In this document: one piece after another, positions 53,369 to 63,496 of the stretch | How the letters are laid out: the number at the start of each line of letters is the position of its first letter | Numbering within the stretch: the first letter of the stretch is position 1 | Assembly: GCA_036365515.1 (NCBI GenBank) | Contig: CM070874.1 | Span: forward strand, 41,043,083-41,107,082 | DNA length: 64,000 bases | Reading direction: 5' to 3' | Origin: Torymus aiolomorphi | Taxonomy: Eukaryota; Arthropoda; Insecta; Hymenoptera; Torymidae | Position numbers and translations under genes: made by a program | Notes under the pieces: generated by a model | What the model was told of the DNA's origin: nothing | Database searches by the model: none | The model's input: only the letters and a program-made list of their open reading frames with translations

Positions 53369-54427
53369 TCAAGAATTAAATTTATCGGGATAGCCTAGCC
53401 ACTTGACGAGCACTTGTTTGTTGGCGCCACGACCTTTCGTGCGCACAATACGCTCGATTTTGAAGCTCTTATCGTCAGTCAGTCGATCGTGCCCGACCAA
53501 AACGAGCTCTTCGTTGTAAAAGAATCCGTCAATTATTTCTCCGTTTAAGTTCGCCAATACATATGTGTACAGCCCTTGCCGCGGAGATACGCGTATAATC
53601 TTGAAAATCTCCTCACTGAAATTTTTTTCGTATCCGCGCTCGAAGGTGTTCTTTGTTCGACTGACACGGACGAGGTCACTCACAGCAAATTTACGGTAGG
53701 GCACGGCGGGGCGGCGATAATTGGAGCGCGCGCGCTTGGCCAGATTTTCGCGCGCTCGCGCAGCGTTGTAAAGGTTGACCTCTGCTGGGCGCATTCGCGT
53801 ACTGCTGTGCCGAGAATGATTGTACGCGTACACAATTTTTTGCAGAACATCGATGTATCGCTTGGTGTTTCTATGTGAGAAATATCTCAATACGCGCTCG
53901 CGCAGCGTTCTGTTGAGCCGCTCGACCACCGCTGCCTTGACATCTGGATTTCTAGCGACACGAAAGCCGATCTCCATGCGCTTGAGAAGATTTTGAAAAG
54001 CGGCGCCAAGAAATTCCTTGCCACGATCGGACTGCACGCACATGGGCAAGCGCGGCTTCGCTCTGTCGGTAATTCGCTCAAAAGCGTCGGCAACGTTGCG
54101 CGCAGTTTTATCCTTCAGTGGTTCAACCCAGGCAAACTTACCGAGTACATCGATGACCACGAGAATATAGCAGTACCCGTCGTTGTAATCCTTTATCGAT
54201 GTCAGCTGAAGTAGATCGCACTCCCACACGTCATCGACATTCGTTACATTGTACGACAGGCGCGGGAATCTTCTTTTTATCGGGTGATGAAGCGTGTAGG
54301 CATCTTGATTGCTCAGCCACGCGTAAATTTTTTTCTTCTCCTTCTTGGCATTTACGCGAAGAAGGTTTCGTGCACCCGCGTAACCCGCCTCATGCTGGAG
54401 ATCGTAGTATTGTTTTCCGTATGGCAT
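53369..54427 (-). CDS. Polinton integrase (retroviral-type, chromodomain)
   Basis: 352 residues from ATG 54427. It integrates the linear genome into host DNA. The rve core shows Asp71 (WECDLLQL), Asp134 (QSDRGKEF) and Glu169 (VERLNRTL), a D-62-D-34-E spacing that fits the D,D(35)E family. An SH3-like segment follows, and a chromodomain at the C-terminus (FKIERIVRTKG, VLVKWLGYP). The frame stops at TGA straight after PDKFNS, where the family continues with Trp, so the last few residues are lost through a TGG to TGA type change. TATATAAG lies just 5' of the start. Confidence 0.9.
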   Translation of the reverse strand: MPYGKQYYDLQHEAGYAGARNLLRVNAKKEKKKIYAWLSNQDAYTLHHPIKRRFPRLSYNVTNVDDVWECDLLQLTSIKDYNDGYCYILVVIDVLGKFAWVEPLKDKTARNVADAFERITDRAKPRLPMCVQSDRGKEFLGAAFQNLLKRMEIGFRVARNPDVKAAVVERLNRTLRERVLRYFSHRNTKRYIDVLQKIVYAYNHSRHSSTRMRPAEVNLYNAARARENLAKRARSNYRRPAVPYRKFAVSDLVRVSRTKNTFERGYEKNFSEEIFKIIRVSPRQGLYTYVLANLNGEIIDGFFYNEELVLVGHDRLTDDKSFKIERIVRTKGRGANKQVLVKWLGYPDKFNS

Positions 54428-54456
54428 CTTATCGCTTATATATCAAAGTGCATCCA

Positions 54457-55162
54457 TTATTTCTTGGTCTGCTTTTTACTGCGAGTTAGCATGGGCGAGG
54501 GTGTATCTATAGTCTGTTGCCGCGGCAAACGTCGTTTGGCCGTATTCGCTGTTGCAGTCAAAATCCGCCCAATTTTCAAAACTTTGGGATTTTCGATAAG
54601 ATTAACGGGCGTCTCGCTAGTTTTGAGAAATTTTGTAAACTCAAAGCGCCCGACAGGGGGTTCTTCCTCCTCCACACGCGGGCTCTTTTGCAGTCTGTCG
54701 AGAAGTAACTCGATTATGCTCGAGCGCGCCACTTGTCGGCCATCGATGCTCACAGTGCCTGCATTGTCCCACTTTAGACGCTCGGGAACCGTTGTCCTCC
54801 AGTGCTGAAACAAGAGTCGCGCTTTTGGCGCGAGTACTTTGGGTATACCTCAGAGAATGGTCTCCTCGCTGAGCGGCCCGAAACTCTCTTCGATTTCGTC
54901 TACCACGTGATTCGTCTCGCGCCGCTCGGCGATACGCTCGTTGTCGCGGAAAAAAAAGATAGCGACGTAAAATCTGCAAACAATTCAGACATTTTTCGTA
55001 ATCATCGCGCGCGGCCTTCGAGCGTAAAACGTCGTACATTTCGGTGTTCACGCGAGAAAAATTATCCCCATGCGTTTGTAAACTTTTTTCCTCGACATCC
55101 GCGGTCGGGCACGCGGCCATCGAACCTTCTGGCACGAGAATCATTTTACGCGCGTGTTCCAT
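54457..55162 (-). pseudogene. Conserved Polinton protein (MEHARKM... family), broken
   Basis: The N-terminal part is read from the first ATG at 55162 (MEHARKMILVPEGSM, then THGDNFSRVNTEM and ARDDYEKCLNCLQILRRYL). The frame changes in a T run near 54950, and a TGA interrupts near 54852. The C-terminal part is at 54457-54813 (LKWDNAGTVSIDGR, SSIIELLLDRLQKSP, VGRFEFTKFL). This architecture recurs in insect Polintons between integrase and ATPase. The product is probably a virion or core component, but that is by position only. GTGAGT upstream at about 55212 might be a splice donor for an upstream leader. Confidence 0.68.
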
Positions 55163-55262
55163 CTTATTGCGTGTCACGCGAGCCAAATATTTTCGAAATG
55201 AGAGTACTCACGATTGGAGCTAATAAGATAGGCAGGAATGATCCCCCGTTCTGAATAATCGC

Positions 55263-55562
55263 TCATTTCTTTGTGCGCCAATCCGTGTCACCACTCGGGT
55301 GCGATAACTTGCGCAACGTGTGTTTATGCTTGCTCAATCGTCTCTTCTCGCTATCCGATAATTTTAGGACCCCGTGTAAAACGTTCAACACGCACTCGCA
55401 TATGCACTTGACAAGGGGTTTGTCAGCCGCTCGGGCTATGGTTGTGCGATGTTTCTTATCGCCGTGGCAGAGCACGCCGAGTAGCGCGAGATTTTTCTTG
55501 GAAAAATGTTTACCGCGCGGTAACTTACCGCGACAAGAGGTAGTTCGTCCGTACGGGGCCAT
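55263..55562 (-). CDS. Small basic Polinton protein
   Basis: 99 residues from ATG 55562, rich in Lys, Arg and His. The centre ADKPLVKCICECVLNVLHGV followed by KLSDSEKRRLSKHKHTLRKL is a pattern I associate with a short conserved protein of insect Polintons. Function is unknown; charge and size suggest a DNA-condensing or virion core role. The frame is intact. It sits between the packaging ATPase and the conserved protein at 54457-55162. Confidence 0.65.
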   Translation of the reverse strand: MAPYGRTTSCRGKLPRGKHFSKKNLALLGVLCHGDKKHRTTIARAADKPLVKCICECVLNVLHGVLKLSDSEKRRLSKHKHTLRKLSHPSGDTDWRTKK

Positions 55563-55594
55563 AGTTATTTCCCGACTGACGTTCGGCGGACAAA

Positions 55595-56251
55595 TCAGCG
55601 TGATTTAAAGTATTTGGGCACGTATGCGTAATGCGCACTGTCACCGGGGAATATGTTTGCGCGAAATCTAAACTCATCGAGACAGTCTTGCGAGAGATCT
55701 ATAAAGAGATAAGAGTGTGGCGCTCGCGTAGCGTCTATGTAGGCTTCGCGGAGAAAACCCGAGTCTTCGGGATAGATTTGGCGCGCGAGATGCTGTATTT
55801 GTGCCTTGTCGCGCGGATTTTTGAACAGCACTAGGTACTTTGTATTTAAATTTATGTCACGCTGCGCCTTTCCCTTGTGGAAAACATTTTGCGTTATGAA
55901 TATCACGCTGATATTTTTGTGATGACTACCTTTCGTAAACAAGTCTAAAATAACGTCGCTCGAGGATTCTCGCATAAGATCATCGAGAATGAGTAATTTT
56001 TTCTTCTCGTTGTCCGAGGAATAGTCGCCTACCCGCGGGAGTCCCTCTCGAAACTCAGTGATAGGTCCATTGGCCTTAAAAGCTGTTCTGTAAGCCTCTT
56101 GCCATTCAGCGTAATAAAACAGTAAACGGTCGAAGCGTGCGTTACACATGACCGGTAAATGGGCGAGAAAGCGCTGAACAAAGCGTGTTTTTCCACAGCC
56201 TGTGGGTCCACACACACAGCAGGTAAACGGGTGTTTCAAGCGTGTATCCAT
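55595..56251 (-). CDS. FtsK/HerA-type genome-packaging ATPase
   Basis: 218 residues from ATG 56251 (MDTRLKHPFT), the usual size and start for Polinton packaging ATPases, which pump DNA into capsids. Walker A is GPTGCGKT at residues 15-22 and Walker B is LLILDDLM. Further family stretches are FTKGSHHKNISVIFITQN and LNTKYLVLFKNPRD (sensor region). The frame is open for another 188 codons upstream, adding a Lys/Ala-rich linker and a predicted membrane segment; whether that part is translated with the ATPase is unclear. The frame is intact. Confidence 0.88.
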   Translation of the reverse strand: MDTRLKHPFTCCVCGPTGCGKTRFVQRFLAHLPVMCNARFDRLLFYYAEWQEAYRTAFKANGPITEFREGLPRVGDYSSDNEKKKLLILDDLMRESSSDVILDLFTKGSHHKNISVIFITQNVFHKGKAQRDINLNTKYLVLFKNPRDKAQIQHLARQIYPEDSGFLREAYIDATRAPHSYLFIDLSQDCLDEFRFRANIFPGDSAHYAYVPKYFKSR

Positions 56252-56812
56252 TTTTTTTTTTTTTACGACCTCTAGCCACCGAATGAGACTGTCCCACGCT
56301 TTCCCAATCATTTTATACCCTTTTTCCCATTCGCGCGAAACATTATCGTCTGCAGGACGCGCGGACGGGGCGGCGGCGGCGGCGGCGCGCGCGCGGGGAC
56401 TAGCATCTTTACCGCGGTGATGAGCTGACATAGCGACAAGCTGGTCGTGCGGGGGGATGGGCTGATCCGCGGTGACTAGCTGATTCACGCGCGCGCGCGC
56501 GTTGACTAGGCTGTCCCCCGCCGCGAGAATGAGCAGGACTACCGCGACGACTAGCATGCACAAGCCGGCGATATAGTTAACTATGAAACATGACGCGACT
56601 TTGTAACTACAATACCTTCTTAGTATATTTAACATGAAAACGCTATAAAACATTCTGTATATTACTTTGTTAAGAAAATATAACGGCCTATTATCACAGC
56701 ATGCTTTTTTTTTCAGCGTACTAATGCGAGGAAAGTGATGGATATAGGTAGAAATAATTTTGACAGGTAAATAATTTTTATTAAAAAGGACAATTTTTAT
56801 TTTACATAAATA
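56252..56812 (-). CDS. Upstream extension of the ATPase frame with a membrane segment
   Basis: In frame with the ATPase and without a stop. It holds a hydrophobic stretch of about 20 residues (IAGLCMLVVAVVLLILAAG), an Ala-rich linker and a basic run KKKK before the ATPase start. The most likely internal ATG candidates are MFYSVFMLNIL and MSAHHRGKD. It may be an independent small membrane protein fused to or leading into the ATPase frame, or simply an open leader. A run of about 13 T on the plus strand (minus-strand A run) just before the ATPase ATG could slip. Confidence 0.4.
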
Positions 56813-56846
56813 CACGCAGTTACAAGTTTTTTATAAAATATACATA

Positions 56847-59800
56847 CTATGCGTCGCTCTTATAACCAAAAGGTAGTGATACTGCATCGCGAAAGTATCT
56901 ACGCTTCTTAAGTACTACGGAACACGACTTTTTTTCGTCGCGAGTGATGACTTCGTGCGTGCGAGTGCGCCTGATCGGTTTATATTTCAAAACGATGGGT
57001 TCTCTTTCGTTTTCAAAATACGCTGCGATCAAACGCGCGATGCTCTCGAAATTTATTATACACGAATTGGCGCTATTGAGACTAATACCCTTAATCTTAC
57101 AGCACTCGACAGTTTCCCCGGTAGAGGGTACGACAGCTTGGAAGCCATAAAATTTTGGACCCGCTGAGAGAAACTTTGTAATATAGGTACCCTCGCCGTA
57201 GGCCTTTAGCTCGTCTGTCATGTTGCCGAGTAAAGCACCCAGAGACGGAGTATACTCAGTAGGGTCGTTTTTCTTACATGTGAAAATACACGAGTCTGTG
57301 TCCATGTATAGAACACGCGCTGCGGTGAGTTTTTCAATATAAGAATACAACTCGAGACGCGCCTGCGCGGTTGTATACGCAGCTATTGCCACATTTGTAT
57401 TACCCGAAACATCGACGGCATCTTCGCGAAAGCGCCAATTCGTGTATAAAAGGTTCTCGTTGACCATAAGAACATCGAATACTTCTTTTTCCGCCGCTGT
57501 AAGAAGTTTTAATAGTCCCTCACGCGTTTTTATAATAGTCGTTTGTTTCATATTTGAGCGTTGGCCGAATTTTCCCCACAGCGAATTCAAACACAATTTC
57601 GCGACAGAACGCAGCCCCGGATTTTTTTCTATTTTTTCCGAGTCTAACCTTATCCCCTCGTCACGCTCGTACTCGTCGACATAACGTTTTCTACTCTCTT
57701 CGTCTGTACACCAAGCAGGCCAACCGCTTGCCTGCTGCTTCAATCGGAGAAAGGTATTGACATACGGGGCAAACAGCCCACCCGCACCCGTGACAGGATC
57801 GAACTGCGTGGTCTCATACTGCCAAATAACAAATATTTCTGTGACGCAGTAGCCAAGTTCGATCGCCTTCTGTAACTCGCAGACAACCCATGTGCCTGTA
57901 AATTCACGCTCAGCGGCTTGGTCGTGATTACAGTCGCCCTCTCGCAATTCCTCACAGCACGAGCGACAGAGTCCGAAAATCAGCCGAGAGTGCATTTTTA
58001 TGGGTAACACAGGCAGCATCAAACTACGAGGTGGTAAAACCTTGCACTTTATCAGCCCTTCCACGCGCGAGAGATCATTGTTTCGACCGCCAGTCAACTC
58101 CGTGCATTCTCCGCCGATGTAAATGCGCGGGTGCCCACTGGGGTAACGTCCCCTCTTGCAGATATATGGGTAAAGAGGGCAAATATCGGTATATTTGATC
58201 TCTTCGTCCGGCGCGGTACTGCGAGAAGTGACGATATTTTCCGTACGGCCACCGAAAAAAGCATCAGGCGGGTTTAAGGATATTTTGCTCATGACCGGAT
58301 GAGTCGCTAAATATTGCGTAATTTCCGGTTGCTGACTTTTCACGCGCGCGAAATCGCATTCCCACATCTCACGCACGTCGTATCCGAACCGCCTCATTGC
58401 TGCGACTTTTGCCACCGTGCCCTCGTACGCCTGTGCGTATGTTTGGCCGTATTTATTTTTTCTCACAGTACGATTATCGCTGAAACAGCGCGGACAGCCA
58501 TGCACGTAACAGCCTTGATATTCAAAAACAATTCCTTTGGCTGTTGAGGCAGGCTCTCCTCCTCCCCCGATTGGCGGTAGATACCCGTCTACGAGAAACC
58601 CCTCGCGTAAACGAAACTCGCGCGATCGCCCCGCGTGTATAATTTCACGCCCGAACTCGCGCTCGCAGTATAGCAGCCACTCTATAGATTGCTGCGAGTG
58701 CTTATCCCCACGCCTATATCCGTTTGGCGGAATCAGGCCAATAGTTTTCGGCTGCAAAAAATTTTTTTTAAAAACATACATACATGTGGACGCAATTGTA
58801 CACGCGGAGACGAACGGGTCTGTTTGAGCGACTTCTATGAAAATTTCGCGAAACCGTATGCACGCGCGTCTCAATATTTCCATGTCCATTTTACAGTATT
58901 CGACAATCTCTTTTTGAAAGTCGAATACGTAGTTTGGGGCTGTATTCTCATACCACACGAGAAAAGCGGCACATTCAGCCACAGACATAGTACCTGGGCA
59001 ATAAAACTCGGGTGCGGGTAGAGGGCCCCTGTAGTGCTCATTCTCACTGGTATTGAGAAGGTGGGGGAAATAACCTTTCTTAGCGCTCTCGGGCAGTCCA
59101 AATGTCGCAGGTAAAGCACTCAGTTTCAATTGAAAGTAATTGATACTATCAATAAACTTTGTGCTCCCGTACTTTAGCTGCGTAATATTGTGGCCATTTA
59201 ATATTACGCGCGGCGTGCCACACTTGGAACTTTCCGCCAACTCTTTCAATATAAATTGAGAGTCGAATGCCCGAGCATTGTGCGCTATACACATAATTTC
59301 GGCAAAATCTGTCTTTTCTCGCACACATAACTCCAAGAGTTGTTTAACGGGATCGCGAGTGAAAATGAATTCGCGCACCTCGCAAGTGGGGCATTCTATT
59401 TGTATGTCGTCCACGCCGATGCAATCCGAGCATACTTGGTGCGCAACGCACAAATTAGGTACGTGAACGCGCGCATTTTCGCCATACGGAGTGTCTTGTG
59501 TTGTCTCGAAATCATAAAAAATATAAAGATATTTCTTCTTTTTTACCCCGGGGACGACAGCGCAGATTGGCTGCATGAAGCACAAGTCGTTAAAGGCATG
59601 GTGCTTTTGACAGTGCCTACAAAAATGATACCACACTCATGTTTCCGCTGATACACGTTTACAATGTGCATGCAATTCTCACACAACCGCACAACGTCGC
59701 ACACTTTTTTATTATTTTTTTTGTAAGAGCCTGCACGCTTGTGATTCGCGAAACACTCGTGACCGAAAAATTGTCGCCCACAATCCACGCACTCTATCAT

Positions 59801-60821
59801 TTCGACTTGATCGCTTCTGCATGGCGGTGAAACGTAACAGCACGCGCATGTTCGCGTACATTTGTGCTGATTTACGCAGCGGAATGCCTTATTACAATAA
59901 GAACAGAAAAAACGCGATTCCGCCGCTCCGAATAAATTAGTAATTAAATTAAAATGTCGTACACGCTCTTGAAACATCAAATAAATAATACCGGCTAGTG
60001 GGGCATTTAATTCCCGGAGAGTGTTTCGTCCATCAAGGAGCGGGGGTTCGCCGCTTCCAAAATTTTGTTTCTCGAAAACAACGAGTGCTACGCCACTTGC
60101 GAGAAAAAAATTTTGAAAGCTCACGAGCTCTTCAAAACCACAGCCATCACCCGGAATATTTACCCCAGCGGCGTCCACGAGACTTTCCGCGCGCTCTTTT
60201 TGCAATTTTCGACGCCCGTCGCGAATCTCATGCCATTCTGCGCGCACCTCATCGCAAGGCTGCGACTTGAGAGCCATGTATACCCTTCGGACCGCAAGCG
60301 CACGCGGTAAACATAAATTATCGGCATTGTTAATAACAACGATTGAGCGCTTTCGCAAATCGCTCAACTTTAAGCCATTACTACATAGCACACCTGTAAC
60401 TCGAGTCCCTCTCCGATACCCAAAATTTCGTTACTCTGACTTATGGAACTTATTAAATTCCATAAATCAGCGTAATTAAAGTTCGCAACAGGCCTGAACG
60501 ACAGCCCGCCCGTACCACGTGAAAATCGCTCATTACAAATTGTAATCCCGATTAATGTATGTCCTGGAACGCGTGTCGTTATATAATCGTGCATGTCCCT
60601 AATCGCGGCCTCTACCCATAATACGGGATTTATATCTGCGCATGGCTCTATAATTGAAAATCTTACTCTATGGCCTTGCACTCCGAAGCGTCGCAGGTAC
60701 TGCTGTCCCTCAACCACAGCAGTGAATCGCACGCCGGGGGGCCGTATGCTGTCGTAGTCTTCGGCATCATAAACGTCCTCACTGCCACCACCGCCTACCT
60801 GCACGGGTGAGCGAACCTCAG
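56847..60821 (-). pseudogene. polB: Protein-primed family B DNA polymerase (Polinton PolB), two frame breaks
   Basis: It replicates the element using a protein primer. 60370-60821 carries the N-terminal region (PGHTLIGITICNERF, LSFRPVANFNYADLW). 59543-60391 carries NNADNLCLPRALAV, KRAGS and a dense Cys/His zinc-binding region. 56847-59636 (929 residues) carries the exonuclease and polymerase: DFET (Exo I, residues 42-45), AHNARAFDSQF (Exo II), YTDICPLYP (motif A), LCLNSLWGKFGQ (motif B) and YMDTDS (motif C, residues 777-782). The frame changes near 60385 and near 59635. All catalytic motifs survive. The 3' end is followed by the ATPase region. Confidence 0.9.
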
Positions 60822-60913
60822 CTGTAACAAAACAAATGATGCCTTTTATTAAAATATATTAAAATAGATTAATGGTTTTACGGTGAGGGATTTACTTTAA
60901 GGTTCTGCGATAC
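60822..60913 (-). other. Spliceosomal intron in the polB leader (92 nt)
   Basis: GCAG|GTATCG at the donor and TTGTTACAG|CTGAGG at the acceptor. The reading frame is open on both sides only if it is removed, and the phase agrees (one base before, two after). Confidence 0.72.
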
Positions 60914-61113
60914 CTGCAAAGCTTTCTAATACTCTATTCACCAAATCCCGCAGATTGCTTTCTGTATACAAAGGCGAGGATTCGTCTTCGGCTTGGTCGC
61001 GAAACCATCGCTGGAGCCGTGCTTGGCGATTGTCTGATACCCGCTCGTATACCTCCTGCAAACGAGCAAGCTCGGGGAGCGATGCCACAATCTGCGTTAA
61101 AGACCGATCGCGA
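60914..61113 (-). CDS. polB leader exon 3
   Basis: It encodes about 66 residues (RSLTQIVASLPELARL, then RWFRDQAEDESSPLYT, NRVLESFA), helical and charged, spliced to the polymerase N-terminus at 60821. No known domain; its presence suggests an extended N-terminal region of the polymerase. Confidence 0.55.
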
Positions 61114-61186
61114 CTTCGCACAACTACGCACGGAAAAATATTTTTAAAAAGGGCACATATTTTAAAATATAAGAATAAATATTTAC
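61114..61186 (-). other. Candidate intron in the polB leader (73 nt)
   Basis: Donor AA|GTAAAT, acceptor GTGCGAAG|T chosen because it keeps the downstream frame. Another AG nine bases upstream would not. Confidence 0.5.
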
Positions 61187-61629
61187 TTGCATTCATTGAC
61201 CACACGGTCGAGGCGCTCGCGTGTGTTGTACCCTGGGGCCGATTGGTTGGCGGTGGCACACAGCACACCCAGTATGTGTCGTCTTTCTCTGCGCGCACTC
61301 TCAGCAGTGGTGGAATGGTCGTCAGCCTCTACATCAGGTGGTTGACTTTCCAGAAGCCGAAAGTCATCATCGATGAGAGGTAGACGATCGTACGCAGCAA
61401 GATACTCGCCTATGGCTTCTTCTTCAAGCTCGATCTCGTTTGCTACTTCTCGCGCTTCTCTTACAGCCTCCTCCTCCTCCTCCTCCTCCTCCAACTCCTC
61501 CTCCTCCTCCTCCATGCGATTAGGGATATCCCCTACAATTAGTGCAGGGCTTTCTACCTCTCGTGGAGGTTCTTCATTCTCCTCGGCGCCAGCATGCACA
61601 TCGCCTATAATAACAGCAGGCTCAGCGTC

Positions 61630-61660
<31 letters not shown>

Positions 61661-61799
61661 CTGGTATCAAAACTCAGAGTGCGTGCGACTGGATTAAACG
61701 TCCCCGCGGCGCGCCACGAGTGTGTAGGCGTGCTGTCTTCCGCGCCGGAAAAATATGTAGCATCGCTCGAATCATCGTCATTTAGTAGACTCTCCAGAG
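61187..61799 (-). CDS. polB leader exon 2, highly acidic
   Basis: About 204 codons with long Asp and Glu runs (for example nine consecutive Asp) and repeats AxxIGD/ALIVGD. It starts after TTTTTCAG and ends AA|GTAAAT. The acidity suggests a disordered protein-interaction region. The complementary Ser-rich frame on the plus strand is a shadow of these runs. Confidence 0.6.
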
Positions 61800-61871
61800 C
61801 TGAAAAATAGCATGTCAATGATTATAAATTTTATAAATATTTTGAAATATTTTGAAATATTTTAAACTTAC
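61800..61871 (-). other. Intron in the polB leader (72 nt)
   Basis: Donor CTTG|GTAAGT and acceptor TTTTTCAG|CTCTGG, both strong, with a phase that continues the acidic exon frame. Confidence 0.7.
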
Positions 61872-62168
61872 CAAGCCGCTCCGACCTTCCTTCGATTATG
61901 TCACTAAAACTGCCAGACCACTTAATCCATGATTAAAAACAAACTCTTCGATTATCCGTAAAACCTCGCCGGAACGTCTAGAGCCCCGATATAAGCGCGC
62001 GATTGCGCGATACCCCGTCGTCCTAAGGGTCCTCTGTAATTGACAGATCAACTCGTCGCGAGTCATCCCGCGTAAGCGCTGCAACCACGCACTACCTCTA
62101 CTATACCTCTCTCTACCAAAGAGCCGCAGTATGGCTTTTCGCAGCGAAATTTTTACGAACGTATCCAT
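61872..62168 (-). CDS. Leader exon 1, basic N-terminal frame
   Basis: From ATG 62168 (MDTFVKISLRKAILRLFGRE) an Arg-rich frame of 90 residues runs to a stop at 61896. The exon continues in another frame to the donor at 61871 (FSDIIEGRSERL). A one-base frameshift or an unseen intron must lie between. A TATA box and initiator sit just upstream, so this is the likely start of the polB transcript. The basic helical sequence matches no family I know. Confidence 0.5.
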
Positions 62169-62187
62169 CTCGGAGTTTCGAACAGAC

Positions 62188-62221
62188 TGATACCACTGCA
62201 GCGTCGCTTAGAGCTCTTATA
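62188..62221 (-). promoter_or_regulatory. TATA plus initiator core promoter
   Basis: TATAAG at 62216-62221 and TCAGT at 62186-62190 place the initiator A (62188) 33 nt downstream of the first T, the arthropod Pol II spacing. The ATG is 20 nt further on. Confidence 0.7.
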
Positions 62222-63056
62222 CAAGCGCAGTCAAAAGCATGAGCGATAAAAAAAATCAGCATCTCGTCACGTGACGTTCGTCAAACTTATTTTTCCTCGG
62301 AGCGTCCAGTCGCATTTTCCTAGGACCCGATATGCCCGTAGTATAAAAAATGCCTCTCTGCGCGCACGAAAAACAATAACGGTGCCCGTGACGACTGTTT
62401 GATAAAAAATCGTCATGTGGCGCGAAACAGCGCGTTTCCAAAGGAGGTCTAAGATGAACGATAAAAAAACAATGAGCCTTCTATACTCGAACATCGACAC
62501 TGAAAAGGGATAGAGTTTCATGGCTCTCGAAACCAAAAGATTTGTGACGCATCTGTGGAAAAAGAACACATGCATGCGAGATAAAAATTTACAACGCACA
62601 GCTAATCATCATGAAATATTGTTCTACAAAAAACATAGTTTATTACTTTCGACAGCACGGGTCAAACCCCTGTGCCGCGTCGTAGCTGACGTTAAAAGCA
62701 GTGATGCCAAAATGGAAAGAGCTATGATAAAAAATTGAAGAGTGCAGGAGCGCAGTGTTGTAAATGCCACTGAAAAATGACCTGACAAACACCCGCTAGA
62801 CGGGTGTATAAAAAATTTCTCTCGGGTTAACTACCCTTGGGTGAAAATATTTCCAGCACGGACGCAGGCCACTTTCTTCCTAACCCGTTGATGTGGAATT
62901 CCCGGCAATAATATTGGCCGGAACGGTTGAGTCATAAAAATTCGACGACTGTACCGCACAAAACGTCCACCACTCGTGCACCCCAGCATCACCGCTTCTT
63001 CCACGTGACCGAAGGGATGAGGTTGACCACGTACGCACGCCGGTTCAGTCTTCACA
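62222..63056. other. Intergenic region between divergent genes
   Basis: It contains several GATAAAAAA-like motifs and only short chance frames on both strands. It is probably the bidirectional regulatory region of the right end of the element. TCAGT at 63045-63049 lies just before the plus-strand ATG. Confidence 0.45.
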
Positions 63057-63464
63057 ATGGAATCTAGCTGTGCGGGTTTCCAGATTATAGTAGCGGTTCT
63101 GTGTGAACTCTGCTATTACGCACAACGAGAGACCAAACAGATAGCAAGGGCTGAGAGCGACGCGGCCAACATAGAAAACCGCATACAGCGCGACTTTGAC
63201 GGACCCGCTGACCGACGGTTATTAAATAAGATATGCAAATATATTTGCATTCGTAGCAAAAGTTTGGCTAAATGTCACGAAGACATTACTTTACTTTTGA
63301 GCGTGTGGCCTAAGGAGCGTAGAGCGGGGGTAGAAGCGTGGGTCTGTGCGCAAGGGTCGGTGCTTCGGAAAGCCCAGCTAGCAGGCGCTAGCACTCCACA
63401 GTCGCACCCCACCACAGAGGCCTCCCCACCAACGTGGCCAAGTCGCGACTCTACCAGTGTTTAA
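63057..63464 (+). CDS. Hypothetical protein, 135 aa
   Basis: ATG start preceded by a TCAGT initiator. It begins with a hydrophobic segment (FQIIVAVLCELCYYAQ) and continues as a charged helical region (ESDAANIENRIQRDF, LLNKICKYICIRSKSL). The tail is Ser/Thr/Pro-rich and its end overlaps the next frame. I do not recognise it. It is the first gene on the opposite strand to the Polinton set. Confidence 0.45.
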   Translation: MESSCAGFQIIVAVLCELCYYAQRETKQIARAESDAANIENRIQRDFDGPADRRLLNKICKYICIRSKSLAKCHEDITLLLSVWPKERRAGVEAWVCAQGSVLRKAQLAGASTPQSHPTTEASPPTWPSRDSTSV

Positions 63465-63496
63465 CAGAATCTGACAGCACCAGTATTCACCGAGCA

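Larger units (their letters stand above)
47195..62221 (-). mobile_element. Polinton/Maverick (adintovirus-like) integrated element
   Basis: About 15 kb of consecutive minus-strand genes carrying the defining Polinton set: protein-primed PolB, packaging ATPase, integrase, major and minor capsid proteins and adenain-like protease, plus small conserved Polinton proteins. The terminal inverted repeats and 6-bp duplication expected of the group were not found. The left end should lie between about 46.3 and 47.2 kb, and the right end may be at 62-64 kb or beyond the window. Four genes have frameshifts, so the copy is probably not productive. Confidence 0.9.

Noticed and set aside
61373..61810. Ser-rich plus-strand protein
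   Set aside because: It is the antisense of the Asp/Glu runs in the acidic leader exon, which has splice signals on the minus strand.
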